Shown here: piece by piece, positions 1-9,414 of the stretch
Numbering within the stretch: position 1 is the stretch's first letter
How the letters are laid out: every line of letters starts with the position of its first letter
NCBI GenBank assembly: GCA_010909725.1
Contig: JAACMV010000003.1
Span: 744,001 to 808,000 of the forward strand
From: Picochlorum sp. 'celeri'
Taxonomy: Eukaryota; Chlorophyta; Trebouxiophyceae
Length of the DNA: 64,000 nucleotides
Direction: 5' to 3'
The notes under the pieces: model-generated
The model's input: the letters and a program-made list of their open reading frames with translations, nothing else
Databases searched by the model: none
Told to the model about the DNA's origin: nothing
Translations under genes and position numbers: made by a program

Positions 1-407
1 CACCATAGGAATACGAACGTTTGTCGATGGAAATGGCACGAGGTGCAATTGTCGCAGGTGGCGCCACCTGCGAGCCGGCCCTCCAAGAAAACCGACTTCC
101 GATACAGCGTCAACGTGACGCTACTGTGCGGCTTTATATTGTTTGAATACAATTTACAATGAATTCACACATGCGATGTGGTTCTCCAAGGCACCCAATC
201 AAGAAAATCGCTAGACTCATCACCTCTCATGGTAATAGGCCCTCATGTATGGTCCGCGCGAGGACGTCGACGAGGCGCGCGTGGTGGTAAAAAGTACAAT
301 ATTACGCTACGCGTGTAGGAGCCGGATTCCAGCAGCTGCTTTCACAGCAAGAATACCAATCGTTGACATATATCTAAAACCTCATTTTTTCGAAGCCTGA
401 TTTCCCA
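1..407. other. Intergenic, presumed promoter side of the first cell-wall gene
   Basis: No convincing coding region on either strand. Position 408 carries an ATG opening a six-codon upstream reading frame that ends at TAA 426-428. It overlaps the main start at 416 in another frame, so it could reduce translation of the downstream gene. Nothing else recognisable. Confidence 0.5.
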
Positions 408-415
408 ATGGAGAC

Positions 416-3400
416 ATGGTGCAGGTAATTGTCTGCCTCTGCTTCCTGCTTCAAGTGTGGAGCAAATACCACCGTGTTTCTGGGAGTGAGGAAACTCGAA
501 TCAATGCTACGAGTACATATTTCAGGAGTAATGCGTGGGAGTTGGTGAAAGCTGGTAACAAGGCCGTCACCTCCCTCTCGGAGCTGACTGATGGTGTCTT
601 TTCTTTTGAGTTGTTAGCAGAGAGGTCAGATTGTGGTAGAGGTACATTTTTTTCACCACCGACATGCGTCATGGTATTCACATTATACATGCGTTTTTGA
701 TCTTTGTTGATGGTTATTCGATGTCCTCCTGCAGAGTACCTGGGGTTCTACGATAGGAACTGTTCTGTATCATTGTCTAGGAAATCCACTTCTGGGCCTG
801 TCATGCGGGGACCCAGCGAATCTATGATGTGGCGAGAGTGGTTGGTTCGGGTGGAAGAAGACAAAGATGAGTCCAAGGAAATTTCTCTTCAGGCATTCAT
901 CCATCCAGAGTTTGAAAAGAAGGCCAGGTGTCTTGGGTTTCTGAGCACCTTCTATAACAGCCCAGAGTACAAGGGGACTTGTGTTATTCCTCCATACGGA
1001 AATAGACTTTTTTTGAACGCCAGCGAGGATCAGTCTAGAAAAAGTTCGCAGATGTGGACAATTCGTTCTGCGAGTTCTGGGGAAGGAGTATTTGAGTTGA
1101 GTGCCTCCAACAAGCCAAATGTCTGCCGACGAGTGCTGGCTGTCGAGGGCTGTCAATCTCAACCAGCGCTTATATTTGAAGAATCTAGCTCTTATATCAC
1201 AACATCCATCAAGCATAGGACCTGGAAGATAGTCAAGAGATACGACGTAGTCCCAAAGTCATCGCCACCTCCACCACCGTCAACTCCTTCTCCTCCACTG
1301 TCTCCTCCACAAGAAGACCTTGTATCACCACCACCACCACCACCGGCTCCAGTCCCAGGCCCAGTCATATCTGCACCTAGCTCCACGAGTTTGGGGTACG
1401 TAAATGTCCGAATAAATCAATTGGGGGGCAACAATCGCTGTTCTGTCAGAAATATTGTAATCACTGTCACAGCTAGCAGCATTGGGTCAACTGCACAAAC
1501 ATTGGAGGTGTCTGCGTCCTGGCCAAACTTGAACTCTGCAGGTGTTGCCGTCCCTCTGCAACAAACTGGCTATAACTCTATATATGCTACAGGGACATGC
1601 TCTTCAGGAGAGTCCACAGAGAGATCGAATGGCCTGTCAGTTTTCTACTCTGGCTCTGGAGGTCCTGCTCCAAGAATCGCAGACTCTGTGCTATTCTCCC
1701 TTCGATATGATGGCCTCAGCGGATCATCGTTTAGCCCAGCAGACAAGGATTTGGTTTGCGCAAATATTGATCAAGTTCAGCCCGGGGGAATCTGTGAAAT
1801 CCTCTCTGTGCTTCCTGGCAGTGCAGTGGTCACAGGCACTGTGACATACCCTTCCAGCCAGGAAGCAACAAACCTCGTGCAGCAGCTCAACAGTGGATCC
1901 GCATCGACGACATTGGTACAAGGCAATTGGGCTTCGGGCACCCCAACAGGAGTGGTCACGGAGGTTGCTGAGCAGGAACCCCTCCCACCAACCCCGCGGA
2001 CACCAGACCCACCAACAGGTGTTGGGATGACGCCATACAATGGCGATTGTCCAACTGCCGGCCTAGATGTATCTTTCACTCCTCCACCAGATAGAGCAGG
2101 CATTCTTGGATATATCACAACCTGTAGTCCTTCAGGGCCTTATTCAACGGCACCCTCCCTGTTGACTGCAACTGTTGTGAAAACTGGTGCCGGCACATCG
2201 CTCATCCGCGTGACGCCACTGAGCCCTCAGGTGAGCTACTCATGCTCGATACAAAGTCTATCTGTAGATGACGTATCTGCGTTGGCAACGTCTGGAGCGT
2301 CAGTGGCCACTGGCTGCTCTCCATCACCACCTCCTCCTTCGTCGCCACCCCCTCCATCACCACCTCCTCCTTTGTCGCCACCCCCTCCATCACCACCTCC
2401 TCCTTCGTCGCCACCCCCTCCATCACCGCCTCCTCCATCACCACCTCCTCCATCACCACCCCCTCCATCACCACCCCCTCCATCACCACCCCCTCCATCA
2501 CCACCTCCTCCATCACCGCCTCCACCTCCACCGCCATCATCGGCTACTGCTCCAACCATTTCTTCAGTACAAAGAAAGGCTGGATCCGAGAGCAGTGCGC
2601 TGCAGGTGACATGGACCCCAGGAAATGACAGTGTTCCTCCAGCAGGAGATCCAGCATTTTTTGTGACATGCATCGCGAGTGGTGACCCGTGTCCAGTATC
2701 TCCAACATATGTGTTGAACAGGCCACCCGGGACAATTACCACTGATGTCCCAGGTCTGCCAACCAATACCTTGTATGACTGTTATGTGGTAGCGAAAAAC
2801 TCTCAGGGCAATGGTGTGTGTTCCATTGCACAAAGAAATTCCACATACCCTGCCCCTACCCCTCCAATAATATCTTCTGCTGATTACAATCCGTTTATTG
2901 ATGTGTCAGTATCAGTCACATGGACCCCAGGAATAGACAGTGCTCCTCCAGCAGGAGATCCAGCATTTTTTGTGACATGCGTCACGAGTGGCACTCCATG
3001 CCCAGTATCTCCAGCATATAATGTGAGTAGGCCATCTGCGGCAACCACCACTATTGTGAGAGGTCTGCTAACTGACACATCGTATGACTGTTATGTGGTA
3101 GCCAAAAGCTCTCAGGGCAATGGCGTCTGCTCGAGTATGAAAAATGTCACAACAACATTTTGTTTCCCTGGAGATTCTGTTGTGATTACCCCAACAGGAA
3201 AAAAGCTAATCTCTCATCTTGAGGTCGGTGATAAAGTTTTGACCGTCTCCAGAATGGGTTTGGTAATCTTTGAGGAAATTTACATGCTGGGGCACAAAGA
3301 TTTCCACTCTGTAGGGTTATTCCTACAAATTCATACCCTCAGTAATGCTACCTTGCGACTTACACGCGACCACCAGATTTCATTTACATCCCAAGTAGAT

Positions 3401-3823
3401 AAAGCACCTAAATATGGACCAGCAGCCGCAGTCAAAGTGGGTGATTATGTCCATGTTGTCTCAGAAGACAACACTATTGTATCATTGAGCAAAGTTACAG
3501 CAGTAGAAGAGATCTTTGCACAAGGATATTTCAATCCCTACACCATGGAAGGAAATATTGTCGTTGATGGAATTGTCGCATCCTGCCATTCGTCTTTCAT
3601 CTTGGACAAGTTGTTCAATAGAATGGGAATATCCATCCCTGCTGGGTATCAGGCTGTGTTTGCTCCCTTGAGAGTTATTTTCAAAGCTGTTGGAGCAAAA
3701 GCATTCCAGCATATCCAACTCCTGGTAGATGCCATCATTGAAATAGTGAATCACCCTCACTTGACCTGGAGTCAGATCATCAGAAATGAATTCTACTGCG
3801 GCAAAGTTTCCAAATGTGATTGA
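416..3823 (+). CDS. Secreted pherophorin-like wall protein with FN3 repeats and a C-terminal Hedgehog-type Hint domain
   Basis: Two exons, 416-638 and 735-3823; the intron 639-734 joins phase 1 to phase 1 and gives about 1103 residues. Order of parts: hydrophobic signal peptide (1-16); a cysteine-containing region with three loose repeats, each ending in W-x-[IV] (about 75-250); short Pro-rich linker; a pherophorin-like region (about 300-480); an FN3-like unit; an SPPPP tract (about 602-674); two FN3-like units that are near copies of each other; then a Hint domain starting at Cys884 (CFPGDS), with LTRDH near 949-953 and VASCH near 1025. The spacing of Cys1, T-x-x-H and the late SC resembles Hedgehog autoprocessing domains. 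By family knowledge such domains cut before the first Cys and attach a nucleophile to the released N-terminal part. I infer the wall portion is released or lipid-anchored this way. Splicing and the Hint call are well supported by sequence; the function is inference. Confidence 0.8.
2317..2538 (+). repeat. SPPPP-encoding tandem repeat
   Basis: Degenerate tandem repeat of tca-cca-cct-cct-cc type units encoding Ser-Pro(4) blocks, a typical extensin/pherophorin spacer. The Pro residues are likely hydroxylated and arabinosylated. Antisense frames across it are open only because of the repeat composition. Confidence 0.9.
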
Positions 3824-4739
3824 AACAAACTCTTGTACTAGAAATGAAATGCACATGTATCGAATGCAACACAATATTGTAAACTAGCAAACTATTTTAA
3901 TGTCGCCTTGGTGAGGGAAATTCCTTGACTCTAGTGTTACACACCTACTCTTTCGTACTCAAGAGTACACTGCCTGGACCCAAGATGGCCATTGTCTCCA
4001 GGTTTCGAACAAGGGCTTGTACAATACATGGCATGTCCAGCTTGGAATGTCAAGCAGATTGTCCTACTCGGCCACATTGTATCCATTATTCTGCTTCAGA
4101 TGTCCCTAAGTTTCATCTAGCAGACACAGATCCGTCAACGCACCCCTATGAAACAGCGAGACGGCCAAGGTCGTATGTGGCGCCCTGCGAGACTGGCAGT
4201 TGGGCAACATCTCTGCGCATGAGTGCCTGATCAGCAACTGATCGACGACAGTAGCATCTGTATTGGACAGTATTTTCATGATATAGGTTTCGGAGCCTTT
4301 TGGGATGTATCCAGGAAGCTGAGATTCCTGGACTCTTGGGACCTGACCGTCTATAGTCGCAGTATCCGTTCATCAGATCCCTCTGATGGGTCGTGAGAAC
4401 ATCTTTCGGAACATGTCGACATCGGTCTGCTTGTACGGTCCCGGTGTCTACTGTGTGGGGCCTGGGCATCAATCTCAGTCCAATTTTCCAAGCAACGCAG
4501 ACTCGTCTTGTCGAATGGATTGAGATGTAGCGGTTTTGGAATATTTGGTTGTATGTTAAAAATAATTAGGTGTTTCTGGGAAACGTCGGTTCTTACATTT
4601 GAATAACTGTGTGAATACAATCGTGTCGTAGAATCAGCTTCTTCATCTTTTCTTTTCTCTTCTTCTTCTCCGTGGTAAGAAAGGACGACGGCGCCTTCTT
4701 TGTGATATACCACTAGTAATAGTGGTAGTAGCAATTGGT
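3824..4739. other. Intergenic: 3' end of wall gene and 5' leader of SnRK1
   Basis: No supported gene. A 101-codon open frame at 3925-4230 begins with TTG, has no family resemblance and a composition unlike the neighbours. The last 100 bp before 4740 are rich in TCT/CTT on the plus strand, as expected of a leader. Confidence 0.5.
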
Positions 4740-6344
4740 ATGGCGTCTACACCGACAGGGCATGATATGGGTCACCACCCTGCTGCAGCTGCAGCAGCTG
4801 CGTCTGGGATCCCTGGAGCGGCACCGCATCCTCATAACAGCGCGGATTTCTTTCTATCGAACTATAGGTTGGGGAAGACGCTTGGTATAGGGTCGTTTGG
4901 GAAGGTCAAGGTTGCGGAGCATATCCTCACTGGGAATAAAGTGGCGATTAAGATTTTGAATAGGAAGAAGATTAAGCAGATGGATATGGAGGAGAAGGTG
5001 AAGCGAGAGATTAAGATTTTGCGGTTATTTATGCATCCTCATATAATTCGGTTGTATGAAGTGATCGAGACGCCGACGGATATATACGTGATTATGGAAT
5101 ATGTCCGGAGTGGGGAGCTGTTTGATTATATTGTGGAGAAGGGTAGGCTTGTGGAGGATGAAGCTCGGCATTTCTTTCAGCAAATTATATCTGGAGTAGA
5201 GTATTGTCATAGACATATGGTGGTGCATAGAGATTTGAAGCCAGAGAATTTGCTTTTGGATTCGAGGGCAAATGTGAAAATTGCAGATTTTGGGTTGTCC
5301 AATGTCATGCATGATGGGCACTTTTTAAAGACATCGTGCGGGTCTCCGAATTATGCGGCGCCGGAAGTTATTTCAGGGAGGTTGTATGCTGGGCCTGAGG
5401 TTGATGTGTGGTCGTGTGGGGTGATTTTGTATGCTTTGTTGTGTGGTTCCCTGCCGTTTGATGATGAGAACATTCCCAATTTGTTCAAAAAGATCAAGGG
5501 AGGGATTTACACCTTGCCCAGTCATTTGTCTCCTGGAGCTCGGGATCTTATACCGAGGATGCTTTTGGTGGATCCGTTGAAACGGATAACGATCCCTGAG
5601 ATTCGGCAGCATCCGTGGTTTACCATCCATCTGCCTCGGTATATTGCTGTGATGCAAGCTGGGCCATCATCGTCTGTTGGAGCCATGGTGGATACGGATT
5701 TGGTCAGGGAAGTTGAAAGGTTGGGATTCGAACGGCAGTTCATTATTGAAAGTTTGAGATCGAGACAACAGAATAAAGCAACGGTGGCGTACCACTTGTT
5801 GGCTGATAATAGACACCGCATGCCATCGTCTGCATATTTGAAAGAGGAAATGACAGAAGGTAGAGATATTGGATCGTACCCGTCTGCCGGGATGGGATCG
5901 CAGCGTAGCTCTGGAAGTCTACAGCCAGCGCCTCGGATTGTCGTGGAGAGGAAATGGAGGCTTGGTATGAGAACGAGGTGCCATCCTGGTCACTTGGTTC
6001 AAGAATTGTGTCGGGTCATGCGTGCCAATAATGTATCGTACAAGATGGGCAAGACGCCGTATAATGTCAAGTGTAGAGTCGAAATGTACAGTGGTGACTC
6101 AAAGAATGATGCTGACACGTCCATGATGGTGGATGACGAGACGAGTGAGACCAGTATGAGGGACATGGATGATGGGACAGCAGTGCCCCCCACGAGGAAT
6201 GCGCAGATTGAGGTGATCAAGTTTGAGTTTCAAGTGTATCGGACGAGGGAAGGAGAGTATACATTGGACGTTCAGAGACTTGAAGGTAGTTTGTTGATGT
6301 TTCTTTCATTATCATCAGAATTGATGAGCGCATTGCAGTGTTGA
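4740..6344 (+). CDS. SnRK1: SnRK1/AMPK alpha catalytic subunit (energy-sensing Ser/Thr kinase)
   Basis: Intronless, 534 residues. The start is ATG 4740; the frame is open upstream to a GTG at 4722, which is not a likely eukaryotic start. Kinase domain about 42-295: glycine loop GIGSFGKV, VAIK lysine, HRDLKPEN catalytic loop, DFGL, and activation-loop Thr198 in LKTSCGSPNYAAPE, the site phosphorylated by upstream kinases in this family. A UBA-like segment follows (about 317-360, VEKLGF-type core VERLGF), and a KA1-like C-terminal domain (about 405-534). It is the alpha subunit of the heterotrimer that responds to low energy or sugar by phosphorylating metabolic enzymes and transcription regulators. 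The N-terminus has an Ala run and His-rich stretch of unknown role. Its stop lies 12 bp from the stop of the convergent OTU gene. Confidence 0.95.
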   Translation: MASTPTGHDMGHHPAAAAAAASGIPGAAPHPHNSADFFLSNYRLGKTLGIGSFGKVKVAEHILTGNKVAIKILNRKKIKQMDMEEKVKREIKILRLFMHPHIIRLYEVIETPTDIYVIMEYVRSGELFDYIVEKGRLVEDEARHFFQQIISGVEYCHRHMVVHRDLKPENLLLDSRANVKIADFGLSNVMHDGHFLKTSCGSPNYAAPEVISGRLYAGPEVDVWSCGVILYALLCGSLPFDDENIPNLFKKIKGGIYTLPSHLSPGARDLIPRMLLVDPLKRITIPEIRQHPWFTIHLPRYIAVMQAGPSSSVGAMVDTDLVREVERLGFERQFIIESLRSRQQNKATVAYHLLADNRHRMPSSAYLKEEMTEGRDIGSYPSAGMGSQRSSGSLQPAPRIVVERKWRLGMRTRCHPGHLVQELCRVMRANNVSYKMGKTPYNVKCRVEMYSGDSKNDADTSMMVDDETSETSMRDMDDGTAVPPTRNAQIEVIKFEFQVYRTREGEYTLDVQRLEGSLLMFLSLSSELMSALQC

Positions 6345-6356
6345 CATGATTGACTG

Positions 6357-7313
6357 TTACACATAAATATTTGTTGTAAAATCGTGTGCCAACGAATTCT
6401 CTGCTGATTCTGACAGTGCTTTGATATGCTCCATCCTCTTTTCTCTCTTCTTGCAACATTTTTTGTACTTTTTATTAGAGCCACAAGGACACGTGTTCTT
6501 CGCTTTTGGTGGTTTTTTTGCCCTTGAGGGCATGCTCTCTGGCATTACAAAGCACACATCACATGGAGCAGCATGATTGGTATCCTGAGGATGTCGTACA
6601 CGGATTTCAACTCGAATATCATGGGGTTCTTCTTGAATATCATCTGCCTCATCGTGCTGACGATCAGCACCGCTGTGTTGTTTTGGAGGAGCAACGCCAT
6701 GGGCATGTGTCGATGCCAAAGTTCCATCATTCACACGAGGGCAACAGGATAGAGGTTTTCCCGTAGCTCTATCCCTCACAGAATTATAATGATTTCCATC
6801 GTGATAGCTTATATGAACCATCCGTGCGCTTTCTTCAGGAAAATTCAGTATCGTCCAAGACGCCTGAAAGGACTGAAAAATCCGTACATTGACATGAAAC
6901 AGGGTTGAGAATGCTTGTATTTCGATATTTCCGCCCCATACGTCTTCTTCAGACATTCGCTCTATATAGTCCTCAAACGACTCATCATCCTCAATAAAAC
7001 AACTAAAAAATTCTTCACCAGCAGAAATTTCCTGCACAATCTTCTTCCTGAGGTCAACATGGTCCTCAACTCCTCCTGCATCTTCCAAACACTCCAACTG
7101 ATCATACAATGATCGAAACAGACAGTTCCCATCAGCAGGAACCTCATGCACATAAGCTCCTATTTGATGCAACTGCTGCTGAACATTTACATTTGTAGAC
7201 TGCTGCTGCTGCTGCTGTCCACCACCATGACCCTGTGCTGTCTTTTTGCTATTCTGCTGCTGTTTGCTCTTTTTGTTCTTCTTGCCCTTCTTCTTGCTAT
7301 GATGTCCTGCCAT
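6357..7313 (-). CDS. OTU-domain deubiquitinase with C-terminal SEC-C zinc motif
   Basis: Intronless, 318 residues, ATG at 7313. A Lys/Gln-rich basic N-terminus (about 1-50, with a Gln run from CTG/CAG repeats) precedes an OTU domain (about 52-175). The cysteine-protease elements are visible: DGNCLFRS with the catalytic Cys, and YHDGNHYNSV carrying the catalytic His. Near the C-terminus is a SEC-C motif, CPCGS-x-KKYKKCC (about 281-294), which binds zinc. This OTU plus SEC-C order resembles the plant and animal OTUD3-like enzymes that trim ubiquitin chains in nucleus and cytosol. Convergent with SnRK1 (12 bp) and divergent from LCB2. Confidence 0.9.
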   Translation of the reverse strand: MAGHHSKKKGKKNKKSKQQQNSKKTAQGHGGGQQQQQQSTNVNVQQQLHQIGAYVHEVPADGNCLFRSLYDQLECLEDAGGVEDHVDLRKKIVQEISAGEEFFSCFIEDDESFEDYIERMSEEDVWGGNIEIQAFSTLFHVNVRIFQSFQASWTILNFPEESARMVHISYHDGNHYNSVRDRATGKPLSCCPRVNDGTLASTHAHGVAPPKQHSGADRQHDEADDIQEEPHDIRVEIRVRHPQDTNHAAPCDVCFVMPESMPSRAKKPPKAKNTCPCGSNKKYKKCCKKREKRMEHIKALSESAENSLAHDFTTNIYV

Positions 7314-7846
7314 AGTGATGCATCACACATCTCTCTCTCTCTCTGTGTATACAACTCTACTTATGCTGCTATCTAGGAAGAAAAAAAGACTGGGAGCATT
7401 CTTATGTTTGGGTTGAACCAAACTTCCTCATGCCAATCACGATGATGCTCTTGGATGCCGTGTGTCACTCATCACACACATGCAGTATACTATTTTCAAC
7501 ATGATTGCTGATACATTGATGCGCTCTCAATAATTGGCTCGAGGTTGTGATTTATTTAAAGTATTATTTACGGAGTCCAACGAGGCGTGACCAGACATGG
7601 CCATGTGAAGAAAAGTTACCCGACTGCTGCAACTCTCAGTAGTATTAGACTATATTTCCGAAAAACTCGTAACTTATTGGGATTCGGTTGATCTGCGGGT
7701 GCTGTGTGGATCGTCAGGGGGTGGATGCCACTGTCGTTGCTGGTGTAACGACGACTCGTGCAGAATTGCTTCAGTCTGTAATCGACGCGATAGACGTGCG
7801 GATACATTGCATCAGTGTTACATAGTGCTAGAAAAGGCTTTGAAAT
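7314..7846. other. Divergent promoter region, OTU gene / LCB2
   Basis: 533 bp between two divergent ATGs. It holds a CT microsatellite (about 7331-7342) close to the OTU start. No coding sequence or RNA gene recognised. Confidence 0.5.
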
Positions 7847-9334
7847 ATGGCTGGAACTGGAACGCTGTCGCCTCCCCTTGCGACGGCGTTGGGAACGTAT
7901 TTTGTATGGACGTGTCTCTTTTTGCTAGGTCATCTGAGGGACTTTTTACGCAATATGTTCTTCAGCCGGACCAAGAAGAAGGGATATGCACCCATCAGGC
8001 AGGACTATGAGGATTTTTATACCCGTCGAATGTACTATAGGGTTCATGATTGTTGGAATAGACCTATTTGTAGTGCTCCAACAAACTGGATTGATGTTAT
8101 GGAGCGGTCAGAGGTGAATGGCCAGAATCCTATCAATGTGACAGGGAGAACGATTCGATGTTTGAATTTAGGATCGTATAATTATCTAGGTTTTGCTGCG
8201 CATGATGCATATTGCACGCCACGAGTGAATGCCTGTATGAAGGCATATGGGTGGGGTCCTTGTAGCAGTCGTGGCGATGCTGGGACGCTTCCTGTGCATG
8301 TGCAGCTGGAGAAGGAGATGGCAGAGTATTTGGGGAAGGAAGATTGCATTACATGTGGGATGGGATTTGCGACGAATTCGACCTTTATTCCAGTGTTGGC
8401 TGAGAAGGGGACACTGTTCCTCTCTGATGCTTTGAACCATGCATCTATTGTGTCGGGAGTGAGAGGGAGTGGAGCCAAAGTAAAAGTGTTCAGTCATAAT
8501 GAACCGGAGCAGCTCGAGGCAATTTTAAGAGCTGTTATTGCTGAGGGGCAGCCACGGACAGGTCGTCCATGGAAGAAGATTATCATTATTATTGAGGGGA
8601 TATATTCCATGGAGGGTGAGATGGCCAAACTGAAGGAGATTGTGGAGATTAAGAAGAAATACAAAGCATATCTGTATCTTGATGAGGCGCACAGTATTGG
8701 AGCGCTCGGAGCGACAGGGCGTGGTGTGTGTGAGGCATTGGGAGTGGATTCAAAAGATGTGGATATTATGATGGGGACATTCACCAAGAGTTTTGGATCG
8801 TGTGGTGGCTATATTGCTGGAGATAAGAAGTTAATAGATTACCTGAGGGCGCACTGTGCAGCTCATTTGTATTCTACGGCCATGTCGGGTCCTGCCGTAG
8901 AGATGGTTTTGTCAGCCCTCCGGGTTGTGAGAGGTATGGATGGAACGACATCTGGCAAAGATAAGATTGAGAGGCTCAGGAAGAATTCGAATTATTTCAG
9001 AGGAAAGTTGTTAGAAATGGGATTGAATGTTCTTGGTGATTGGGACTCTCCAGTCATGCCGATAATGATGTTTAAACCTACATCGCTCGTGGCCTGTAGC
9101 AGGGAGATGCTGAAGCGTGGTGTAGCAGTGGTGGTGGTTGGGTTCCCTGCGACGCCATTGTTGACAGCAAGAGTGAGGGTCTGTATATCTGCATGTCATA
9201 CAAAAGAGGACTTGGATTTCGCCCTAGATATGTTCAGAGATGTGGGAAATCTTTTGGGCATTGCGTATCGATCCAAAGACAATTTGAAGCACCTGACAGC
9301 AGCAAGAAATTCAGGTATTGAGCTCATGCTTTGA
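7847..9334 (+). CDS. LCB2: Serine palmitoyltransferase subunit 2
   Basis: Intronless, 495 residues, ATG 7847. Member of the alpha-oxoamine synthase family of PLP enzymes, which condenses serine with palmitoyl-CoA to 3-ketosphinganine, the first step of sphingolipid synthesis at the ER. The N-terminus has one hydrophobic segment (about 12-32), the membrane anchor typical of LCB2. Conserved blocks include NYLGFAAHD, a glycine-rich SSRGDAGTLPVH, the DEAHSIGALG aspartate that contacts the PLP ring, and GTFTKSFGSCGGY with the PLP-binding Lys (TKSFG) that distinguishes the catalytic LCB2 from LCB1. Length and motif order fit LCB2 of plants and yeast. Convergent with the thiamin fusion gene, 80 bp away. 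LCB1 is not in this window. Confidence 0.95.
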   Translation: MAGTGTLSPPLATALGTYFVWTCLFLLGHLRDFLRNMFFSRTKKKGYAPIRQDYEDFYTRRMYYRVHDCWNRPICSAPTNWIDVMERSEVNGQNPINVTGRTIRCLNLGSYNYLGFAAHDAYCTPRVNACMKAYGWGPCSSRGDAGTLPVHVQLEKEMAEYLGKEDCITCGMGFATNSTFIPVLAEKGTLFLSDALNHASIVSGVRGSGAKVKVFSHNEPEQLEAILRAVIAEGQPRTGRPWKKIIIIIEGIYSMEGEMAKLKEIVEIKKKYKAYLYLDEAHSIGALGATGRGVCEALGVDSKDVDIMMGTFTKSFGSCGGYIAGDKKLIDYLRAHCAAHLYSTAMSGPAVEMVLSALRVVRGMDGTTSGKDKIERLRKNSNYFRGKLLEMGLNVLGDWDSPVMPIMMFKPTSLVACSREMLKRGVAVVVVGFPATPLLTARVRVCISACHTKEDLDFALDMFRDVGNLLGIAYRSKDNLKHLTAARNSGIELML

Positions 9335-9414
9335 TCGGGGAATAAACGGAATCTATTTTACGAAAGAATTTTTAAAAAGTGTATTCATTTTTTGTTTCGA
9401 GACCATGGTAATTT

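Noticed and set aside
2202..2766. Long open frames on both strands across the SPPPP repeat
   Set aside because: Repeat-driven shadows (His/Leu, Gly/Asp or Met/Val-Glu rich) of the true Pro-rich frame.
3925..4230. 101-codon open frame downstream of the first wall gene
   Set aside because: Begins with TTG, no family likeness, and composition like the surrounding noncoding DNA.
4722..4739. Upstream extension of SnRK1
   Set aside because: Begins with GTG; the first ATG in frame is 4740.
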